Shown here piece after piece: positions 45,695 to 54,423 of a stretch of 64,000 nucleotides of DNA. Below the pieces are notes generated by a model. The model had not been told where the DNA came from, made no database searches, and worked only from the letters and a program-made list of their open reading frames with translations. The number at the start of each line of letters is the position of its first letter. Position 1 is the first letter of the stretch. The stretch comes from Thalassomonas haliotis. Its GTDB lineage: Bacteria; Pseudomonadota; Gammaproteobacteria; Enterobacterales; Alteromonadaceae. The position numbers were made by a program, and so were the translations under genes. Location: assembly GCF_028657945.1 (NCBI RefSeq), contig NZ_CP059693.1, positions 5,952,001-6,016,000 of the forward strand, written 5' to 3'.

Positions 45695-47098
45695 TTAACC
45701 GTTGATCAACAGGTGCACATAAATACTGGCGCCATAACCCAAGGCGATCACCGGCGCCCATTTCAAATGCCCGAAGAAGGTATAATAACCACGGGCCTGC
45801 CCCATCAGGGCAACACCGGCGGCCGAACCGATAGACAATAAACTGCCGCCCACACCTGCGGTCAGGGTCACCAGTAACCACTGGCTGTGAGGCATTTCCG
45901 GATTCATGGTTAATACCGCAAACATCACCGGAATATTATCAACTATCGCGGATAAAACCCCCACCAGCACATTGGCAGTGGTTGCGCCGAGCTCGCCATA
46001 AATAAATTCCGAGGCCATGGCCAAATAACCGAGAAAGCCCAAGCCGCCTACGGCTAAAATCACGCCATAAAAGAAAAACAGCGTATCCCATTCCGCTTTG
46101 GCTATGCTGTCAAAAATATCATATTCGTCCACCACTTCCGTGCTTTCATGACTGAGCGGCTGCTCCAGTTTATTGAGGTTGTTATGGCTGGTTTTACGCA
46201 GGTAATAACCAAAGAATTTCAAATAAGCCAACCCGGCCATCATGCCGAATACCGGCGGTAAATGCAGGAAGTTATGAAAAGATACCGCAGTGATGATGGT
46301 TAAAAGAAACAAGCCGACAATCGTTAAACCGCCTTGTTTAATCTGCGTCATTTGCGTAGAACCGGCCCCCGGCTGTCCTGCCGGCAGTGCAAACTGCATG
46401 ATAAAGGCGGGTACAACAAAGTTCACCACAGAGGGGATAAACAAATCAAAGAACTCGGTAAATTGCACTATGCCTTTTTGCCACACCATCAAGGTAGTAA
46501 TATCGCCAAACGGACTGAAAGCCCCGCCGGCATTGGCGCCAACCACAATATTAACGCAGCTCATGGCGACAAATTTGGGTTCGTCTTTACCCACCGCCAT
46601 CACCACGGCACACATAATCAAGGCCGTGGTCAGGTTATCGGCAATAGGGGAGATAAAGAACGCCAGGATACCCGTCAGCCAGAACAGCGCCTTATAGGTA
46701 AAACCTTTCGCCACCAGGTAATCGCGCAAGGCATCAAAAACATTACGCTCCAACATGGCATTGATATACGTCATGGCAACAAGCAGGAAAAAGAACAGCT
46801 CGGCATATTCGAGAAAATTATGGCGGATAGCAACCTCGGCCGCATCCGGCATGCCGTGGGAGCCGTAATAGGCGGCAATAAAAATCCAGATCAGGCCGGC
46901 GGCCAGCAATACCGGTTTGGATTTTCTCAGGTGTAATTTTTCTTCCAGGATCACCAGGCTGTATGCCAGGACAAAAATCGCCAGCGCGGTATAACCGATC
47001 CAGTGATCCGTCAGGTTAATCGTTTCATGCACAGCTCCCGATGCCAGTGCAATATTCGGTAACAACAAAGCCAGTAGCAGCAAAAACACGTGTTTCAT
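45695..47098 (-). CDS. nhaD: Na+/H+ antiporter, NhaD type
   Basis: NhaD exports sodium in exchange for protons and is typical of marine and haloalkaliphilic gammaproteobacteria. From the ATG at 47096-47098 (GAGG upstream) the product is 467 residues with an N-terminal signal-like segment and about 12 hydrophobic helices. The conserved ion-transporter motifs SPIADNLTTALIM, VVGANAGGAFSPFGDITTLM and SAIVDNIPVMFAVL are present. A TTG at 47116 would add six residues and is less likely. It stands alone; the gene helps Na+ homeostasis in sea water. Confidence 0.93.
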   Translation of the reverse strand: MKHVFLLLLALLLPNIALASGAVHETINLTDHWIGYTALAIFVLAYSLVILEEKLHLRKSKPVLLAAGLIWIFIAAYYGSHGMPDAAEVAIRHNFLEYAELFFFLLVAMTYINAMLERNVFDALRDYLVAKGFTYKALFWLTGILAFFISPIADNLTTALIMCAVVMAVGKDEPKFVAMSCVNIVVGANAGGAFSPFGDITTLMVWQKGIVQFTEFFDLFIPSVVNFVVPAFIMQFALPAGQPGAGSTQMTQIKQGGLTIVGLFLLTIITAVSFHNFLHLPPVFGMMAGLAYLKFFGYYLRKTSHNNLNKLEQPLSHESTEVVDEYDIFDSIAKAEWDTLFFFYGVILAVGGLGFLGYLAMASEFIYGELGATTANVLVGVLSAIVDNIPVMFAVLTMNPEMPHSQWLLVTLTAGVGGSLLSIGSAAGVALMGQARGYYTFFGHLKWAPVIALGYGASIYVHLLING

Positions 47099-47272
47099 TA
47101 CAGCCTCAATACTCAATAACGTTAATAAGATTTAAATTCCGCGCATGGTACAAAGGGCAAAGAAAAGAATAAAGATGAGATTGACTATTAATGGCACTGT
47201 CTGCGCTTATGCTATTTTAAATCAAATATTGGCCATTTAACGCCCTAAAAAATGCTCAGTAAATCCCCAAAA

Positions 47273-47560
47273 ATGACTGATTACATTTATCTCAAGCAAG
47301 CAAACGAGTTAATCAACTTTATTGACACCGGGAAGTAAAGTCATGCCTTTCTGCAAGAAATCGGTTTTGATTTAGCCGTTGCTAAAAAACGATGCCCGGT
47401 TCAGAAGGCTGAAGATACACCAGCAGTTCACTTTATGTGACATGCTGCACAAAGGCTGGTTGCGATTTTCGCTGGAGAACAATGTAAAACACTGGTAGCT
47501 AGTGGTTTCCCGGGAAATTTTCTCCCTGCTTAACCGTCTCCGCCTGGATTGTCAGCAACT
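47273..47560 (+). pseudogene. Decayed open reading frame, family not recognised
   Basis: The plus strand reads MTDYIYLKQANELINFIDTG, then a stop at 47336-47338, continues in the same frame SHAFLQEIGFDLAVAKKRCP to a second stop, then shifts frame to DMLHKGWLRFSLENNVKHW and LLNRLRLDCQQLAI with further stops. The amphipathic, protein-like composition across stops and a frameshift suggests an inactivated gene of roughly 100 residues. I cannot name the family. The rest of 47117-47668 holds only the nhaD promoter region and a terminator. Confidence 0.35.
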
Positions 47561-47605
47561 GGCCATTTAATGGTTAACTTACAGGCTCTTATCTAGAACT
47601 CGCCG

Positions 47606-47656
47606 AAAATAACAAACCAGCCTGGAGATTTTTTCTCCAGGCTGGTTTGTTATTTT
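47606..47656. terminator. Bidirectional terminator with a perfect 23-bp stem
   Basis: Arms 47606-47628 and 47634-47656 are exact reverse complements around a five-T loop; the core is CCAGCCTGGAGA. The outer arms are A/T-rich (AAAATAACAA and TTGTTATTTT). It lies just after the PEP-mutase family gene on the minus strand and after the decayed frame on the plus strand. Confidence 0.88.
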
Positions 47657-47668
47657 ATCAAAAGCGAA

Positions 47669-48466
47669 CTATTTAAACGCCGTTTTTACCTCACAGTGAT
47701 CATATAATCCGGCGCTGTTTTTTTGTGTCAACAGCCGATCCGCCTGACTTTCAATAAAGGCGATAGCAGCATCGGACAAGGCATTGCCGATACTGAAACG
47801 TTTCACCCCCAGCTGCTGCAAAACTTCTACATCGGTCAGGTTCGGCAATGACATAACATTCAAAGGCGCCTTTATCGCCGCAACCACAGCCCGGATATCC
47901 TCTGCTTGGCTTAACCCGGGAACAAATAAACCACTGGCACCGCTGTCGATATAAGCCTGCCCCCGGCTGATGGTTTGGGCTAACGGCTGCTCCAGCTGCA
48001 AATAAGTATCGGTGCGGGCATTAATAAAAAAGTGCTGATAACCTTTGCTGTCCAGGGTTAAGCGTATTTTTTCCAATACATGGCAATGTGCAGCTTGTGT
48101 TTGTAAACCCCCTTCATGTTTCAGGGAGTCTTCAATATTAATCCCGGCGGCCCCCAGTTCGGCAATTTTTAACACATTACCCGCGATAGCTGCGGCATCT
48201 GTGGCAAAGCCGGCTTCAATATCCACAGTAACCGGCACAGAAACATTACTGATGATTTTCTTCGCCAGGGTTAATAGCTCATCAAAGGAAATTTTTTCAC
48301 CGTCCTTATAACCCAAAGTATTGGCGACTCCCCAACTGGTGGTACCTATGGCTTTAAAACCCGATTGTTCCAGCACCAGGGCCGACAACAAATCCCAGGC
48401 ATTGCCTAAACACAAGGCTTCTTCCTGTTGATGTAAGGCATTAAACGCCGCGATATGCTTGTTCAT
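47669..48466 (-). CDS. Isocitrate lyase/PEP mutase family protein
   Basis: The 265-residue TIM-barrel enzyme of the PEP mutase/isocitrate lyase superfamily has GTTSWGVANTLGY, the metal-site VDIEAGFATDAAAIAGNV, and GAAGINIEDSLKHEGG followed by HFFINARTDTYL. The usual C-C bond-lyase or P-C bond substrates (oxaloacetate, 2-methylisocitrate, phosphonopyruvate) cannot be distinguished here; it lacks the KKCGH-type signature of isocitrate lyases. AGGAG precedes the ATG. It is 28 bases downstream of the repair gene ogt, so it may share its transcript. Confidence 0.85.
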   Translation of the reverse strand: MNKHIAAFNALHQQEEALCLGNAWDLLSALVLEQSGFKAIGTTSWGVANTLGYKDGEKISFDELLTLAKKIISNVSVPVTVDIEAGFATDAAAIAGNVLKIAELGAAGINIEDSLKHEGGLQTQAAHCHVLEKIRLTLDSKGYQHFFINARTDTYLQLEQPLAQTISRGQAYIDSGASGLFVPGLSQAEDIRAVVAAIKAPLNVMSLPNLTDVEVLQQLGVKRFSIGNALSDAAIAFIESQADRLLTQKNSAGLYDHCEVKTAFK

Positions 48467-48494
48467 AATTTCTCCTGTTGATATGGTTAAAGCG

Positions 48495-49037
48495 TTATTT
48501 TAAAAATTGTGTTTTATCCTGACGGCGGCTAATCACCTTATTGAGGGCATCGCCGTCATTAACTTTTGTTTCCTTATCCGCCAGACCTTGAAAACCTTCA
48601 TGCTTAAGCAGCCATAACTTGCGCTCTACCCCGCCGGCATATCCGGTCAAAGTACCGTTGGCGCCTATAACCCGGTGACAGGGTACAATTATCGTCAGCG
48701 GATTTCGGCCGTTGGCTCCCCCCACCGCACGTACCGCCTTGGGGTTATTAAGCATGTCGGCAATTTCGCCATAGGATAAGCTCCCGCCAAAAGGGATATC
48801 CTGCAAACAGCCCCATACCGACTTTTGAAATACCGTGCCCTTAGGGTCCAGCGGCAAATCAAAGGCTGTTCGCTGCCCGGCAAAATATTCCGCGAGTTGC
48901 TGTCGGCAAGAGCGGGTGATCTCGCTCGGGTTTTCCGGCTGCTTTTGCAAACCGCAAAATATCACCTGGGCTACCCCGGCATCGGTTGCCTGAATTTCCA
49001 TTTCTCCCAAAGGGGTGTCTACATAATCTATATACAT
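48495..49037 (-). CDS. ogt: Methylated-DNA-protein-cysteine methyltransferase
   Basis: It removes methyl groups from O6-methylguanine by suicidal transfer to its own Cys. The active site PCHRVIGANGTLTGYAGG is intact, preceded by the helix-turn-helix region SYGEIADMLNNPKAVRAVGG. The ATG at 49035-49037 has GGAG upstream and overlaps the stop of the Ada-AlkA gene; an ATG at 49052 would add five residues. The C terminus carries about 30 extra residues beyond the family core. It forms an alkylation-repair pair with the preceding gene. Confidence 0.92.
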   Translation of the reverse strand: MYIDYVDTPLGEMEIQATDAGVAQVIFCGLQKQPENPSEITRSCRQQLAEYFAGQRTAFDLPLDPKGTVFQKSVWGCLQDIPFGGSLSYGEIADMLNNPKAVRAVGGANGRNPLTIIVPCHRVIGANGTLTGYAGGVERKLWLLKHEGFQGLADKETKVNDGDALNKVISRRQDKTQFLK

Positions 49038-50422
49038 CAGAGCAGGCTCCATAATTGAAAAGTTAAATAACTGCGCCAGGGGGAAACCGCTTCCGGCTTC
49101 AGCACCTGGTCGCTTTGTGGCAAGCTTTGTTCGCTTTGCGCCAGGGCTTTTTTCACCCCCAAGTCGCCACCGAGGAAAATATCCGGCTCGCTTAGTCCCC
49201 GAAGGCGGGCATAGTCCACGGTCCAGGGGCCTATACCTTTGAGCTTCAGCCAGGCCGAAGCCTCATCAGGGTTGTCGCTGTCCAGGTAATGGCGGGCAAG
49301 GTTACGTAAGGTTTGCTTGCGGGAGCCGGGAATTTTTAAGCAATCAAGCTCGCTTTCGGCAATGGCGTCAGGTGTTGGAAAAAAATATTTCCCGCCACTC
49401 GACTGCCCCAGGGAACTCACTAAAATCGTCACCAGGTTACGCGCCGCCACCACGGAAATTTGCTGGCCTAAAATAGCCCGGATCCCGGCTTCAAACATGC
49501 TCCAGATCCCCGGCAGACGAATGCCCGGTTTAACGGTAAAGTTCTCGGGGCAGCCCCGGGCCAGATCCTGCTCCACCGCCTGCATATCGACATCCAGATC
49601 CAACACCCGGCGAATATTGTTCACTATTGCTTTTAAGTGCCTGACATCATCCACTTCAATGGTGACATCAAACCTGAAAGCATCGCTGATATGTTCAGCA
49701 GTGAAACAGCCCCGGGTGCCCGCCCACTCAAACATGCGGCCATAACTGTGCTCGCTGCCCCACTCCAGGCCGGGTATCGCCCTGGCCATTAAAAAAGCCG
49801 ACATCTGGGACCAGTCATACGGCGGCCGGTAATGGAGCTTCAACTGTAAACTGTTTGCCGTTTCTTCTGCCGATTTGCGCATTTTTGACGGCGTTAATTT
49901 CAACTGGCTTAAGAAACAATCGTTAAAGCGGCGGATACTACTGAAACCGCTGGCCAGCGCCACTTGCGTAACCGGTAATTTTGTCTGCTGCAATAACTGC
50001 TTGGCAAACAGGCATTGCTGGTACTGGGCGTACGTTTTCGGGGATGTGCCCAGGTGTTTTTTAAAAAGCTCCCTCAGGTACCTGTCGCTAATCCCCAGTC
50101 GCTCCGCCAGCCCAGGTAAATCGCCGGTTTGCAATGCCCCTTCATCAACAAGCTTAATGGCGCGCTCTAACGTGGTATTAACCCCTTTCCACGCCGGCGA
50201 ACCAGGAGCACTATCCGGACGGCAACGCAAGCAGGGGCGGAATCCGGCATTGGCCGCTTCAATGGCAGTGGCGTAATAACAGACATTTTCTTCTTTTGGC
50301 GGCGACACCGGACAAATAGTACGACAATAGATACCGGTGGTTTTTACTGCGGTAAAAAATTTACCGTCAAATCGCGGATCACGGGAAAGCCGGGCTTTCT
50401 GGCAGGTTTCTGGGTTGAGCAT
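49037..50422 (-). CDS. Ada-type regulator fused to AlkA DNA-3-methyladenine glycosylase
   Basis: The 461 residues form three parts. Residues 1-75 are an Ada zinc domain (Cys33, Cys37, Cys64, Cys67) that can accept a methyl group from phosphotriesters. Residues about 85-185 are an AraC-type HTH (ERLGISDRYLRELFKKHLG and QVALASGFSSIRRFNDCF). Residues about 195-461 are AlkA: the N-terminal domain, then HhH LKLKGIGPWTVDYARLRGL and the catalytic Asp in FLGGDLGV. It would sense alkylation, activate transcription and excise alkylated bases. The fusion occurs in some proteobacteria and actinobacteria. GGAAG precedes the ATG; ogt follows in overlap. Confidence 0.93.
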   Translation of the reverse strand: MLNPETCQKARLSRDPRFDGKFFTAVKTTGIYCRTICPVSPPKEENVCYYATAIEAANAGFRPCLRCRPDSAPGSPAWKGVNTTLERAIKLVDEGALQTGDLPGLAERLGISDRYLRELFKKHLGTSPKTYAQYQQCLFAKQLLQQTKLPVTQVALASGFSSIRRFNDCFLSQLKLTPSKMRKSAEETANSLQLKLHYRPPYDWSQMSAFLMARAIPGLEWGSEHSYGRMFEWAGTRGCFTAEHISDAFRFDVTIEVDDVRHLKAIVNNIRRVLDLDVDMQAVEQDLARGCPENFTVKPGIRLPGIWSMFEAGIRAILGQQISVVAARNLVTILVSSLGQSSGGKYFFPTPDAIAESELDCLKIPGSRKQTLRNLARHYLDSDNPDEASAWLKLKGIGPWTVDYARLRGLSEPDIFLGGDLGVKKALAQSEQSLPQSDQVLKPEAVSPWRSYLTFQLWSLL

Positions 50423-50695
50423 TTCACTTCCTTTACACTAAGCATTTAAGCTAATGACGTCACTATACGCCAGTAAAAGAAAAAACCTAGCCAGAATCGG
50501 AACTGAATGTTAATCGTTTTTAAATAAGGTCATCATTTTTTTATATCAATATTACCCTATATCGCAAGGAATAAGTTTCCACCGAGATATCAAAGTCAGA
50601 TTTAAAGTTTATCTGGCAAATAACAGATATAATGAACTGCTTGTTACGACATTAACCGGGGATTTTCGCAACACAATAACCACAAGAGGAAAATA
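50423..50695. other. Intergenic region upstream of the alkylation-repair operon
   Basis: It probably holds the promoter and Ada-type operator of the Ada-AlkA gene. I see no clear gene or repeat and could not fix a promoter with confidence. Confidence 0.35.
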
Positions 50696-50794
50696 ATGAA
50701 CGAGCCTTCCTTAGCCCGAAACAATATTTCAATAATGAACATTGGTGCATGTTTCCTTCAACACAAAAGGGATAAGCTTATAAATATTCACTGA
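50696..50794 (+). CDS. Possible 32-residue small protein
   Basis: An ATG at 50696-50698 with AGAGGA at good spacing opens a 32-codon frame (MNEPSLARNNISIMNIGACF and on) to a TGA at 50792-50794. The good ribosome binding site is the only support; there is no recognisable motif. It lies between two minus-strand genes. Confidence 0.22.
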   Translation: MNEPSLARNNISIMNIGACFLQHKRDKLINIH

Positions 50795-50819
50795 CCTTAG
50801 CCAATTTATCTTTAGCAAC

Positions 50820-52163
50820 TTACGCTTGTTTCAGCTGGGGCAGCTCATCGGTAAAGTGCCAATTTTTCATTTCAAACTCCACTTTCGACCCTTGCACCAC
50901 AGTGACATTCCCACAATTAAGCCTTATCGCTCCCTGGCGGGTGGACAAAGGTTGATAACCACTCACCCCTTGCTGTTTGATGACAGTACTTATGTGTTTC
51001 CTTGCCCGGCACAACTTCACGTTAAACTGCGCTTCATTATCACCGATCATTTGATGTAGCGCCTCCCGTTGGACCCAGCCAACCAGCAAGGGGTCAACAT
51101 AACCGTCGCGCGCTAACATCTGCTGATATTGTTGATAATATTCGCGAGCTAACAACAACATCACATAATGATGAACACGCTCACCGAGATCTTCAGCCAC
51201 ACCGTTCACCAGCAACTGAATACTGACATGCCAGTCATTGGCACTGACGTCAAAATGCAGGGCAATATCATCTTCTGCTTCTAGCTCAGTCACCGGCCGA
51301 TTGTTGGCATTCCCCTTATGACTCACTGTCGCCACCGGCGACTCATCAGAAAACACAGCCAATCCGTCGGGTAACGCCGCATGTTTAACACCAAAATTAT
51401 GATAGACAAAGATATAATGCTGCAGGACTTGCTTATTTAAGCAAAAATTATGAAAACTGAATTCCTGCATTATCTGGGTAATGGAAACGGCCTGGACCGC
51501 TTGTGCTAAATAACTGGCGGCAACATGTAAATAATGAATCCCCGAGGTAATAGCCATAATGGCGTTATCTTTGGCGTGCTGTCCTATACCACTGAAGGCA
51601 CACTCAAATTTTAATGACTGGTTGTAATTGGTGGCAGTTAACGCCGCTAAAAAACGCTTAACCCCGGAAGGTGAAAACAATGCCAAGTCATCATTAAAAC
51701 AAAGACGTTCAATGCCGGACAATTCACACATTCTCACTATTTTAATCAGCTGGCATTGGGTTATTTCAAAGGCATTTTTCAATAATAAACGAATTTTAAC
51801 ATTGCCCATGCCGATAAAATACTCCAGCAAGTCAGCACAGCGATTAATCGCTGCAGAATCAGACATCTCCAGCAAATTAATCACCACGTAGACCTGGTGA
51901 TGCCCGATGGCATCTCCCCGGGCGAAATGGCGCTTAAGTTGCTCATAGGAAATTTTCCCCCATATATGGGCATGGTGAGCCAAGCTGTCGAGTAAGTTTA
52001 TACCGAGTAACTTGCCATCAAAACCCGCTTGCTGACTTAAGTTAACGAGTGTCGCGCCCCTTTGCTCACCAAAAGCCCCCTTATCGCTATTTTGATGGCT
52101 GCTCGCATCCATAAACCCGCAAAAGCTTTCAGGATATATATGTTTATTCCAATCATTTTTCAT
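50820..52163 (-). CDS. Degenerate DRE-TIM-like barrel fused to a winged-helix domain
   Basis: The product has 447 residues and I recognise no named family. Residues about 45-230 read like an HMG-CoA lyase/homocitrate synthase type barrel: CELSGIERLCFNDDLALFSP matches the GADRVxxxDTxGxxTP strand, and KDNAIMAITSGIHYLHVAAS matches the NALAAIxAGxxxVxxS strand. The metal-binding HxH appears replaced (FECAFSG), so catalysis is unlikely. Residues about 330-430 resemble the winged helix that ends some FHA regulators: VMLLLAREYYQQYQ, then GWVQREALHQMIG, FNVKLCRARKHIS, RQGAIRLN. An effector-sensing DNA-binding protein is one reading. It is convergent with nothing and stands alone. Confidence 0.55.
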   Translation of the reverse strand: MKNDWNKHIYPESFCGFMDASSHQNSDKGAFGEQRGATLVNLSQQAGFDGKLLGINLLDSLAHHAHIWGKISYEQLKRHFARGDAIGHHQVYVVINLLEMSDSAAINRCADLLEYFIGMGNVKIRLLLKNAFEITQCQLIKIVRMCELSGIERLCFNDDLALFSPSGVKRFLAALTATNYNQSLKFECAFSGIGQHAKDNAIMAITSGIHYLHVAASYLAQAVQAVSITQIMQEFSFHNFCLNKQVLQHYIFVYHNFGVKHAALPDGLAVFSDESPVATVSHKGNANNRPVTELEAEDDIALHFDVSANDWHVSIQLLVNGVAEDLGERVHHYVMLLLAREYYQQYQQMLARDGYVDPLLVGWVQREALHQMIGDNEAQFNVKLCRARKHISTVIKQQGVSGYQPLSTRQGAIRLNCGNVTVVQGSKVEFEMKNWHFTDELPQLKQA

Positions 52164-52647
52164 CTCAACCTTCTCCTTCCAATAGAGGTATTAACTAAAT
52201 CACAAAACAGAGCAAAATATGCTGAACTTGTTTGCTAATCCCAGATAATTTCAGCCCTACAACTAACACTCCATGTAGCTTTCATCATTTTGTCGACCTG
52301 CTATCTTTAAGCGGTTGATGTTTTTATTATACTTATCAATGATTTTCTTTAGCTTCACCGAATTTATTGATTGCCTCCCCCGGCACCCTTGATTCAGGCA
52401 AACATTGTTAACAGTTAAATACCAGCCAATTTATTATGCCGGTCGATTTACAGCCTCATTTCCCCTTAATTAAAAAATCAAACCAGCATAACCATACAGT
52501 TTATATGGATATATGAGCAATAAAATCATAAGCTAACGAAAAATAATGTTTAATCAAACCGGTTTATTTTTACCGGGGTTTTGTTGGTTAGCTAAGAATT
52601 CAGTTTTGTTAACAATGTATTATCACAAGGATAACCTGTCATTGTCC
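52164..52647. other. AT-rich divergent intergenic region
   Basis: It separates the barrel/winged-helix gene from the LysR gene and must carry the promoters of both. A short ACCGG/CCGGT-type stem occurs near 52558-52577. Otherwise nothing is recognised until the conserved block at 52648. Confidence 0.35.
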
Positions 52648-52698
52648 TTTTGATTAGTGGTAGAATTGTGTTTTTTGAAACAAGAAGTGGTTATTAAT
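52648..52698 (+). promoter_or_regulatory. Conserved 51-bp block, copy A, at the LysR start
   Basis: This block ends in the start codon of the LysR gene and matches 62392-62442 at 45 of 51 positions by eye. It contains a TTGT, ten bases, ACAA dyad (around 52665-52682) conserved in both copies, suggesting a LysR binding site for autoregulation. Confidence 0.6.
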
Positions 52699-53581
52699 GG
52701 ATAAGATTGTCAGTATGTCCGCTTTCGTTAGCGTAGTTGAAAAGGGAAGTTTTTCTGCGGCTTCAAAAGAGCTGGAAATATCGTCAACCATGGTGGGTAA
52801 TCATATTCGATTCCTCGAATCACATTTATCCACCAAACTCTTAAACCGTACAACAAGAAATCAACAACTAACAGAAGCCGGCAGAATTTATTATGAACAT
52901 TGCAAAGATATCACCGGCAGGGTATCTAACGCAGAAAGTGATGTCCGGGAACTACACTCATCCCCCAGGGGATTATTAAAAGTTACCGCGCCGTCATCCT
53001 TTGGTGCGCAATGCTTAGCCGCTAAAATCAATGAATACATGGAAACGGCGCCGGAAGTCGAAATTCAATTAACTTTAGCAGATTATAGTATTGATTTACT
53101 TGATGAAGGATATGATTTTGCTATCCGGATCGGCACCCTGCCGTCGTCAGGATTAATTGCCCGGCCCTTAAAGCCTTATACTATGGTGCTATGTGCATCG
53201 CCGTCATACCTGCTGAAACATTCGACACCTGAGGTGCCGTCAGACCTGGTTGATCATCAATGCCTGGGATTTTACTATAATGGCACCTTACGGGAGTGGC
53301 GCTTTAACCACCCGGACTTTCCCGACTTTTATCAAGCCCCCGGTAAACTCAGCATCAATAGCGGTTACGGATTGAAAAAGGCGGCACTTAACGGTGCCGG
53401 CATCATCATGCAGCCGGAATGCCTGGTGGAGCAGCAGATAAAAGACGGCAACCTGGTCCGTCTACTCGAAGACATTCCTTTACATTCAAAACCCATGAAC
53501 CTGGTTTACCTGCTCAACCGGCAGATGCCGCCAAAAATGAGATTCTTCATTGATTTCATCCTTAAAAACTGGGGGCAATAG
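52697..53581 (+). CDS. LysR family transcriptional regulator
   Basis: The 294-residue regulator has an N-terminal winged HTH (MSAFVSVVEKGSFSAASKEL, then SSTMVGNHIRFLESHL) and an effector domain starting LLKVTAPSSFGAQCLAAKIN. It belongs to the CrgA/DsdC-like group by general pattern. It precedes an accessory cluster of redox enzymes on the opposite strand. A nearly identical copy of its upstream block sits in front of the MFS exporter 9.7 kb away, so it probably controls that operon as well as itself. Confidence 0.92.
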   Translation: MDKIVSMSAFVSVVEKGSFSAASKELEISSTMVGNHIRFLESHLSTKLLNRTTRNQQLTEAGRIYYEHCKDITGRVSNAESDVRELHSSPRGLLKVTAPSSFGAQCLAAKINEYMETAPEVEIQLTLADYSIDLLDEGYDFAIRIGTLPSSGLIARPLKPYTMVLCASPSYLLKHSTPEVPSDLVDHQCLGFYYNGTLREWRFNHPDFPDFYQAPGKLSINSGYGLKKAALNGAGIIMQPECLVEQQIKDGNLVRLLEDIPLHSKPMNLVYLLNRQMPPKMRFFIDFILKNWGQ

Positions 53582-53661
53582 CGGGATAATCCCCAAACTC
53601 CCGGAATTTGCCTAAAGACAGCTCCCTGGTTATGCTCCGTTGCCCTGTGTTTTTAAGTTTG

Positions 53662-53712
53662 ACCGCCGTTAATAATACCGCCGTTAATAATACCGCCGGT
53701 ATCATTAACGGC
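53662..53712. repeat. 15-bp tandem repeat able to form a hairpin
   Basis: ACCGCCGTTAATAAT occurs twice in tandem (53662-53676, 53677-53691), followed by ACCGCCGG and an inverted ATTAACGG. The last repeat can pair with the inverted arm across about 14 positions with one mismatch. It lies between the convergent LysR and SDR genes and may serve as a weak terminator. Confidence 0.65.
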
Positions 53713-53736
53713 TCCATCAAGGCAGGCTTGGCTCAG

Positions 53737-54336
53737 TTACCAAACGCGATAAACCCGGCCCGTTTGCGGACCTTCGATGCTGCGAACAAAGGCATTGGCA
53801 ACCTCGGCGACCGGCACGGCTTCATAACCCGGGAAAAAAGGACCATAAATTTCCCTCGACTCTTCAACCATAGTCGGGTTAACCGAATTGATGCGAATAT
53901 TATTCTTTAGCTCTATCGCCGCAGCTTTTACAAAGCCGTCAATCGCCGCATTCACCGTAGTGGCATTGGCGCCTCCGAGAATAGGCTCATCGCTGACAAT
54001 GCCGCTGGTCAAAGTAATGGAACCTCCAAGATTAAGATAGTGCTGGCCAATTAACGTGATATCCACTTGCCCCAATAACTTATCATTGAGGCCCATGCGA
54101 AATTGCTCGGCATTCATTTCAGATATCGGGCCAAAATGCAGGTTGCCTGTTACCGAGACTATGGCATCAAGTTTGCCAACGCGGTCAAAAAGCGCTTTGA
54201 TGCTTTTGCTGGACGTTATATCTACCTGATGCTCACTGTTGTTTTTACTCGCCAGGATCAATTCGTGCTGATCTTGCATTTTTGCACGAATGGCCTGACC
54301 GATAGTGCCTGTCGCACCTATGATTAATATTTTCAT
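53737..54336 (-). CDS. Short-chain dehydrogenase (small, Tyr-less subgroup)
   Basis: The 199-residue Rossmann protein has GATGTIGQAI at residues 7-16 and a VSVTGNLHFGPISEM segment. The catalytic Tyr-x-x-x-Lys position appears as NAAIDGFVK, so the classical Tyr is missing, as seen in a subgroup of short SDRs annotated as hypothetical oxidoreductases. The substrate is unknown. It is convergent with the LysR regulator and followed upstream by an alpha/beta hydrolase on the same strand. Confidence 0.82.
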   Translation of the reverse strand: MKILIIGATGTIGQAIRAKMQDQHELILASKNNSEHQVDITSSKSIKALFDRVGKLDAIVSVTGNLHFGPISEMNAEQFRMGLNDKLLGQVDITLIGQHYLNLGGSITLTSGIVSDEPILGGANATTVNAAIDGFVKAAAIELKNNIRINSVNPTMVEESREIYGPFFPGYEAVPVAEVANAFVRSIEGPQTGRVYRVW

Positions 54337-54423
54337 ATAACATTTCCATATGGGTTGGGTTAGTTTTAATGTCCCCTAATCAATACAAGATATGCATGTG
54401 GGGATGATAACAGCCGGAGTGAA

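Noticed and set aside
46290..46936. Long plus-strand frames opposite nhaD
   Set aside because: Antisense shadows of a GC-richer membrane protein gene; no start signals.
48045..48311. Plus-strand frame opposite the PEP-mutase family gene
   Set aside because: Shadow frame with low-complexity Ser/Ala composition.
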